Assembly (NCBI GenBank): GCA_024408695.1
Contig: JAKSUU010000032.1
Coordinates: 1-9,102, forward strand
Source: Coriobacteriales bacterium
GTDB taxonomy: Bacteria > Actinomycetota > Coriobacteriia > Coriobacteriales > QAMH01
Direction: 5' to 3'
Length of the DNA: 9,102 nucleotides
Shown here: piece after piece, positions 5,424 to 9,102 of the stretch
Layout: the number at the start of each line of letters is the position of its first letter
Position numbering within the stretch: position 1 is the first letter of the stretch
The notes under the pieces: generated by a model
Seen by the model: the letters and a program-made list of their open reading frames with translations, nothing else
Told to the model about the DNA's origin: nothing
The model's database searches: none
Made by a program: the position numbers and the translations under genes

Positions 5424-5455
5424 CACCTCAAATTTAGCTCTCTTTCTTAAATTTG
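5424..5455 (-). promoter_or_regulatory. Inverted repeat abutting the ribosome site of the 152-aa gene
   Basis: A perfect 8-bp inverted repeat, CAAATTTA (5448-5455 read on minus) with TAAATTTG (5429-5436), encloses an 11-nt purine-rich loop. Its 3' arm shares one base with the GAGGTG ribosome site at 5424-5429. It is AU-rich and weak, but placed where folding or a bound protein could affect translation. Confidence 0.35.
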
Positions 5456-5646
5456 TTTAGAGATAAGTTTTTCTTTCTCTTTTAAACTACCTAAACAAAG
5501 CCTATCGGAGTACCGATTGACATATTAGTGGTACGTTTAGCACCGTAGCGTTCGTTTTCAGAGCGTTATGTAATTGGAGTTGTAAAAATAGGTTCTCTAG
5601 CTACTATCGTCTCTAATACTAAATCGTTCGTCTCTGGTTTCTCACT
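5456..5646 (-). promoter_or_regulatory. Leader of the 152-aa gene cluster, with small hairpins
   Basis: No credible protein lies between P2 and the 152-aa gene. The minus strand has two adjacent short hairpins: ATCGG-TACT-CCGAT (5504-5517) and GGTGC-TAAAC-GTACC (5530-5544, one G-U). A 9-nt direct repeat TAGTATTAG occurs at 5645-5653 and 5613-5621, and CGTCTCT recurs on the plus strand at 5608-5614 and 5629-5635. I do not recognise a known riboswitch or T-box. Confidence 0.35.
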
Positions 5647-5652
5647 AATACT

Positions 5653-5681
5653 ATCTTATCACGCATCTAACTTTTTTGCAA
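5653..5681 (-). promoter_or_regulatory. Promoter P2 (sigma-70/A type)
   Basis: The minus strand has TTGCAA (5676-5681), a 17-nt spacer and TAAGAT (5653-5658). CGTGATA before and into the -10 is also found at P1. The expected start is near 5646, giving a leader of about 230 nt before the 152-aa gene, the nucleotidyltransferase and the 151-aa gene. Confidence 0.65.
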
Positions 5682-5701
5682 GCAAATATTTTACTTCATG
5701 T

Positions 5702-5721
5702 TATACAGGCCAAATTTTTGG
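5702..5721 (-). promoter_or_regulatory. Shared palindrome upstream of P2
   Basis: The core CCAAATTTTTGG (5710-5721), preceded by TATACAGG on the plus strand, lies 28 nt upstream of the P2 -35. It is identical at 19 of 20 positions to 6862-6881, and its core matches 2482-2493 with one change. Confidence 0.6.
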
Positions 5722-5756
5722 TAAAAGCCGAGGTAGACAATTTGACAGTTTTATAG

Positions 5757-6743
5757 TTAAATAAGTTTACTGAGATTTGTTTTTGGTTTTACCTTAGCTT
5801 CAGAATTTAAACTCCACTCCCAAATCATTTCTTTTAGCCAATCCGCATTTACATCTAACCATTCCTTTATTTTTGTATCAAACACCTCATCAGCTTCATC
5901 TAGTGGCTTACCGTTAAAATCACATTTATGAAGTTTCTTGCCTATAGAAAACAAAAATCTGATTGGGCATCTATTAAAATTTACAGACATAGACCCGTAT
6001 TCATCCTCGTATACTAGCACATAATCGTCTTCTTTGTCCTCTTGATCAACTTCAACTATTTCTTCATTGTCTTGAAGAGCTGCTTGCTTTTCATCCACTA
6101 AAAAACAATCAAGGTCGGTATCGAAAATTTCGCACCAACCATCCCAATAGATTACACCTAAATCTGCTTTTGCAGTAATAAACGCGCCAGCTTTGTACAT
6201 TATATTAAAACGATCTCTTTCAAAGCCATCGAGATTAGACAAAATATTATTGATACTTAAAACGTAAGTTTTATTATCTACGTAAACATAATAACTTTTG
6301 TCATCTCTTAGCTTTATTGAAATTTCACATCCGTGCATACTTCCTTCTTTCTTAGAAATATTATATTTATCTAATTCTCCTGACCTTGCCTCGTAATAAA
6401 AGCGGTCTAGAATATGAATTGAATTATCTTTTTGATCCTCTTCATATAAATGCCTAACAACATCCACAATGTCTATCTCTACACGATAACTATGCGCCTT
6501 ATTATCATTGTAGGTTTTGCCCATTTGGAGGCAGCATCTTTCCCAACAACTATAAAAGCCGCCCGAAAACGCCGCCTGAGCACCTATGCAATACAAATGG
6601 AAGCTTTCTAATTCTAACTGTGATAAAGTTTGTGAAAGTGGAATATCCGCTGCTCTTGCACCAATTAAGCATTTTGCTACAACAAATGTTAGACTTTTAA
6701 TTCTTTCACACCAAATATCCTTGAGTTTTTCATAGATTTCCAT
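5757..6743 (-). CDS. Hypothetical protein, 328 aa
   Basis: ATG at 6741-6743 is served by GAGGTG at 6747-6752. A GTG six bases upstream is part of that ribosome site and is not the likely start. The protein is soluble with no signal peptide. The N-terminal ~90 residues look helical, with several cysteines and tryptophan (FYSCWERCCLQMG at about 64-76). A beta-rich middle follows (YYVYVDNKTYVLSINNIL). A strongly acidic stretch lies around 220-245. The C-terminal domain has WLDVNADWLKEMIWEW and a basic tail (KVKPKTNLSKLI). No family is recognised. It appears to be a single-gene unit with its own promoter (P3), and shares the upstream palindrome with the other promoters here, which suggests co-regulation with its neighbours. 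Confidence 0.75.
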   Translation of the reverse strand: MEIYEKLKDIWCERIKSLTFVVAKCLIGARAADIPLSQTLSQLELESFHLYCIGAQAAFSGGFYSCWERCCLQMGKTYNDNKAHSYRVEIDIVDVVRHLYEEDQKDNSIHILDRFYYEARSGELDKYNISKKEGSMHGCEISIKLRDDKSYYVYVDNKTYVLSINNILSNLDGFERDRFNIMYKAGAFITAKADLGVIYWDGWCEIFDTDLDCFLVDEKQAALQDNEEIVEVDQEDKEDDYVLVYEDEYGSMSVNFNRCPIRFLFSIGKKLHKCDFNGKPLDEADEVFDTKIKEWLDVNADWLKEMIWEWSLNSEAKVKPKTNLSKLI

Positions 6744-6812
6744 AATCACCTCGCAAAATTACTTATAGATTGTGTGAAGTAGGCCGTGATGTGGTGGACT
6801 TTAGTTATTACT

Positions 6813-6840
6813 ATTTTATTACAAAATTTTTTAAAGTCAA
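6813..6840 (-). promoter_or_regulatory. Promoter P3 (sigma-70/A type)
   Basis: The minus strand has TTGACT (6835-6840), a 16-nt spacer and TAAAAT (6813-6818). The expected leader before the 328-aa gene is about 60 nt. A 10-nt direct repeat AAAGTCCACC occurs just downstream (6793-6802) and also at 6953-6962, after the end of the MFS gene. Confidence 0.6.
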
Positions 6841-6861
6841 TACCTGTAAATACAATTGAAG

Positions 6862-6881
6862 TATACAGACCAAATTTTTGG
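6862..6881 (-). promoter_or_regulatory. Shared palindrome upstream of P3
   Basis: The core CCAAATTTTTGG (6870-6881), preceded by TATACAGA on the plus strand, lies 29 nt upstream of the P3 -35. It is nearly identical to the P2 copy. It sits 97 nt after the MFS stop, has no loop and no following T-run, so it is not a typical terminator of that gene. Confidence 0.6.
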
Positions 6882-6978
6882 ACTCTGCTATATTTATATC
6901 TTGACGATTTACGAATTAAACAACATCAGTACTAGCACCATTGTCCAATTCGGGTGGACTTTCTACACCTCATGCAAG

Positions 6979-9102
6979 TTATTCTTGCTCTGATGAATCA
7001 GAGTTCTTTGGTTCTAGCTCCTTCGGTGCATCTTTATCGCCCTGTGTTTCCTTAAGCTTTTTACGATGCTCTTCATCTTTATAGAAAAGCAAAAGTAAAA
7101 GGCCTATAAGTGAACAAATTCCGCCAAAAATAAACATGCCAAAAAAGCCTTCGTTTAGTGTCATTTGGAACACAGTTTGTATATCGTCGCTTCTATTGTC
7201 TATTTCAGCAAGATAATTATTTTGGGCTTCATCAAACTTAGCTGGAATTGCATCGCGCACTACCTTAAGTTTATCAATTGTATCAGCAAGCTCATCACGA
7301 GAAGCCTGCAAATCTTGCTCGCCACTTCCCATCTCGTTTTGTGCATTTTGCATTTGACTCACCGCATTGCTCATTTGCGACTTGCCCTGTTCAATTCCTG
7401 AAATGCCCGCTTCTAACTTTGCAATAGAAGCCTTAAGTTCGGCCTGGGCAGGCTCTGGAGCACCAGCAGCCTGCATTTGAGCAAGTGCCGCTTCTTGTGC
7501 CGCCTTTGCAGTTTGCATTTGTTCAATTTGACTGTCCATCTCTGAAATCTGCGATTGCATCTCACTAATATTTGAAGACAAATCGTTTTTGCCGCTTGCC
7601 ATCTCACTCAGCGCTTCATCCATTTCTGCAAGACCATCTTCCATAGCCACAATACCAGCGTCAATGCCATCTTGCGCTTCTTTAATAAGATCTGGTTTTA
7701 ACTGTCCAAAAATATCATTAACCATAACTTTCGTAGTATCTGTTATTGTAGTGATATCACTATTTTCCATAAGTTCAATGGTGGAATCACTTACCTTAAT
7801 ATCTTTATCACTTGCATCTGGATCCATCTCAACTTCAAATTTTGTATAATCCATAAGTTTTGGAATCTCTAGACCTTCAAGCATTTCGGCGCCTTCTTCG
7901 GTATTTTTCATGTCATCAATTTGTTGATCTAGCTCTTGAGCATAAGGAAGAGCGCTAACCTCAACTTCTTTTGGCATAACCTCCATTAAGTTGTCTTGCA
8001 TATTTGCACCAGCATGCGCAATAAATGCAACCATAATCGCAGGAGCAACAGCCGTACCAATAGAGCGAACAAGCGAAAGAGTTGCAAGGGCGCTGTTTGC
8101 CTCTTTGTCATCGGTTTTTTGAAGCATCATATAATTGAGAGGGGTACCCATGGTAAAACCAAGACCAAAGCCCAGAAGAATGAGAGAAACCACAATATTA
8201 AACATATTAGGATTAGGACAAGCAATAAAGCTAAGGTAGGCACAACCAGCAGCGGCTACACCAAAACCCATGCCAAGGACGGGCTTGACACCCATCTTGT
8301 CAATCATCTTGCCCGACATAGGACCACCTGCGCCCGCGAAAAGACCAAGAATAATGATGAAATAGCCACCACTACCGCTGGCAATACGAGCAGCGTTTTC
8401 GCAGAACTGAGGCAAAAATGCCGTTGCCATCATAAGAATGCCTGCAGCAAGAGAACAAATAAGCGTAATAACAATGCTTGGGTTTTTGAAATAATTGATA
8501 TTCATAACAGGGTCGGTAACCTTGCGTTCTATCAAAATGAAAATAGGAAGCAAAATTATAAAGGCAAGCAAATATGGCCAAACATCCATACTTTGAATTG
8601 AATTGCCAATGTCGAAAAAGTCAATGTTTTTAAGACCAATAAGCAAGCTAAGGGTTGCGAGAGTCAAAACAACAATGCCGCCCCAGTCGATAGGCTTAAC
8701 ATCTTCTTCACGGCTATTGGGCAATTTCAAAAAGCCCATAATCAAAATGAATGCGCAAATTGGAATGTTTACATAAAAGATGAACTGCCAGTTTTCATGA
8801 CCAAAAATGTCCATGATAAGACTGCCAGCAGATGAGCCAAAAACATTTGCAACACCATAAACCGCACCTACAAGGCCAAGGGCCATGCCACGTTTTTCTT
8901 CTGGGAAGGCAGTGCCGAACTCGGCAGTCGCAACCGGCATAATGCCCCCACCACCAATTGCTTGAATTGCACGGCCTACAATGAGTACCCAAAAGTTACC
9001 AACGTTTTGAGAAAGCCCGCAAATAAGGGAACCTAGTCCAAACAAGAACACGCACAGCAAATAGATATATTTGCGACCAAACTTGTCGGCAAACTTGCCC
9101 AT
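6979..9102 (-). CDS. DHA2-family MFS exporter with giant extracellular coiled-coil loop, 5'-truncated
   Basis: The frame is open to the right edge and has 707 codons here. The ATG at 9100-9102 is internal, because it begins directly with MFS motif A (GKFADKFGRK, the loop between TM2 and TM3); some 50-70 residues are missing. Typical DHA2 features follow: GRAIQAIGGGGIMP, FPEEKRG, WQFIFYVNIPI, then further helices to about residue 363. The motif C position (GVANVFGSSAG, 83-93) lacks the usual Gly-Pro. Between the TM13-like helix (~344-363) and the last helix (~652-674) is a ~285-residue insert with heptad-like repeats (SEMQSQISEMDSQIEQM, KLEAGISGIEQGKSQM). By 14-TM topology this loop is extracellular. 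The tail is charged and cytoplasmic. The family pumps drugs, dyes or other small molecules by proton antiport; the substrate here is unknown. Confidence 0.9.
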   Translation of the reverse strand: MGKFADKFGRKYIYLLCVFLFGLGSLICGLSQNVGNFWVLIVGRAIQAIGGGGIMPVATAEFGTAFPEEKRGMALGLVGAVYGVANVFGSSAGSLIMDIFGHENWQFIFYVNIPICAFILIMGFLKLPNSREEDVKPIDWGGIVVLTLATLSLLIGLKNIDFFDIGNSIQSMDVWPYLLAFIILLPIFILIERKVTDPVMNINYFKNPSIVITLICSLAAGILMMATAFLPQFCENAARIASGSGGYFIIILGLFAGAGGPMSGKMIDKMGVKPVLGMGFGVAAAGCAYLSFIACPNPNMFNIVVSLILLGFGLGFTMGTPLNYMMLQKTDDKEANSALATLSLVRSIGTAVAPAIMVAFIAHAGANMQDNLMEVMPKEVEVSALPYAQELDQQIDDMKNTEEGAEMLEGLEIPKLMDYTKFEVEMDPDASDKDIKVSDSTIELMENSDITTITDTTKVMVNDIFGQLKPDLIKEAQDGIDAGIVAMEDGLAEMDEALSEMASGKNDLSSNISEMQSQISEMDSQIEQMQTAKAAQEAALAQMQAAGAPEPAQAELKASIAKLEAGISGIEQGKSQMSNAVSQMQNAQNEMGSGEQDLQASRDELADTIDKLKVVRDAIPAKFDEAQNNYLAEIDNRSDDIQTVFQMTLNEGFFGMFIFGGICSLIGLLLLLFYKDEEHRKKLKETQGDKDAPKELEPKNSDSSEQE

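Noticed and set aside
5702..5721. Palindromes 35-40 nt after stop codons as Rho-independent terminators
   Set aside because: The palindromes are AT-rich, have no loop and are not followed by a T-run on the transcribed strand. Their spacing to promoters is more consistent than their spacing to stops.
6744..6749. GTG at 6747-6749 as start of the 328-aa gene
   Set aside because: This GTG is part of the GAGGTG ribosome site for the ATG six bases downstream.
7996..8601. 201-codon plus-strand open frame
   Set aside because: It is fully antisense to the membrane domain of the MFS gene and has the Thr/Asn/Lys/Arg-rich make-up typical of such shadows.

Overview
The window looks like an AT-rich, probably Gram-positive (low-GC Bacillota-like or low-GC Coriobacteriia-like) bacterial chromosome. 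The evidence is strong purine-rich ribosome binding sites, sigma-A/70-type promoters, a QacA/EmrB-type 14-TM transporter and a CbbX/SpoVK-type AAA+ ATPase. I cannot name the species. All convincing genes are on the minus strand, so transcription runs from the right edge to the left.

From right to left (order of transcription): a 5'-truncated DHA2-family MFS exporter with a very large coiled-coil loop before its last helix (6979-9102); a promoter (P3) and a 328-aa orphan protein (5757-6743); a promoter (P2) with a structured leader, then a tight cluster of a 152-aa orphan (4960-5418), a minimal nucleotidyltransferase (4611-4949) and a 151-aa orphan (4122-4577); a decayed C-terminal remnant of an HD-type (p)ppGpp-hydrolase-like gene (3883-4065); a Sel1/TPR-like 432-aa protein (2531-3829); a near-consensus promoter (P1, 2412-2441); an unusual transcribed non-coding region of about 790 nt; and a tandem AAA+ protein whose 3' end lies outside the window (1-1619).

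Two things stand out. First, the long leader between P1 and the AAA+ gene holds about 13 short GC-rich hairpins repeated every ~34 nt (1814-2226). Their stem sequences differ from unit to unit but stay self-complementary, and several loops share AGG(A/T) on the transcribed strand. The same leader has a candidate 32-aa leader ORF directly after the promoter and a candidate 14-aa ORF overlapping the AAA+ start. Second, a 12-bp palindrome of the form CC(A/T)8GG lies 28-29 or 40 nt upstream of the -35 boxes of P1, P2 and P3, with a one-mismatch copy before a weaker candidate P4. This suggests that the orphan genes, the nucleotidyltransferase, the Sel1 protein and the AAA+ protein share a regulator.

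The MFS gene looks visibly richer in GC than the genes to its left. That fits a core-genome gene flanking a more AT-rich accessory block. No tRNA, rRNA, CRISPR array, transposase or integrase was seen.
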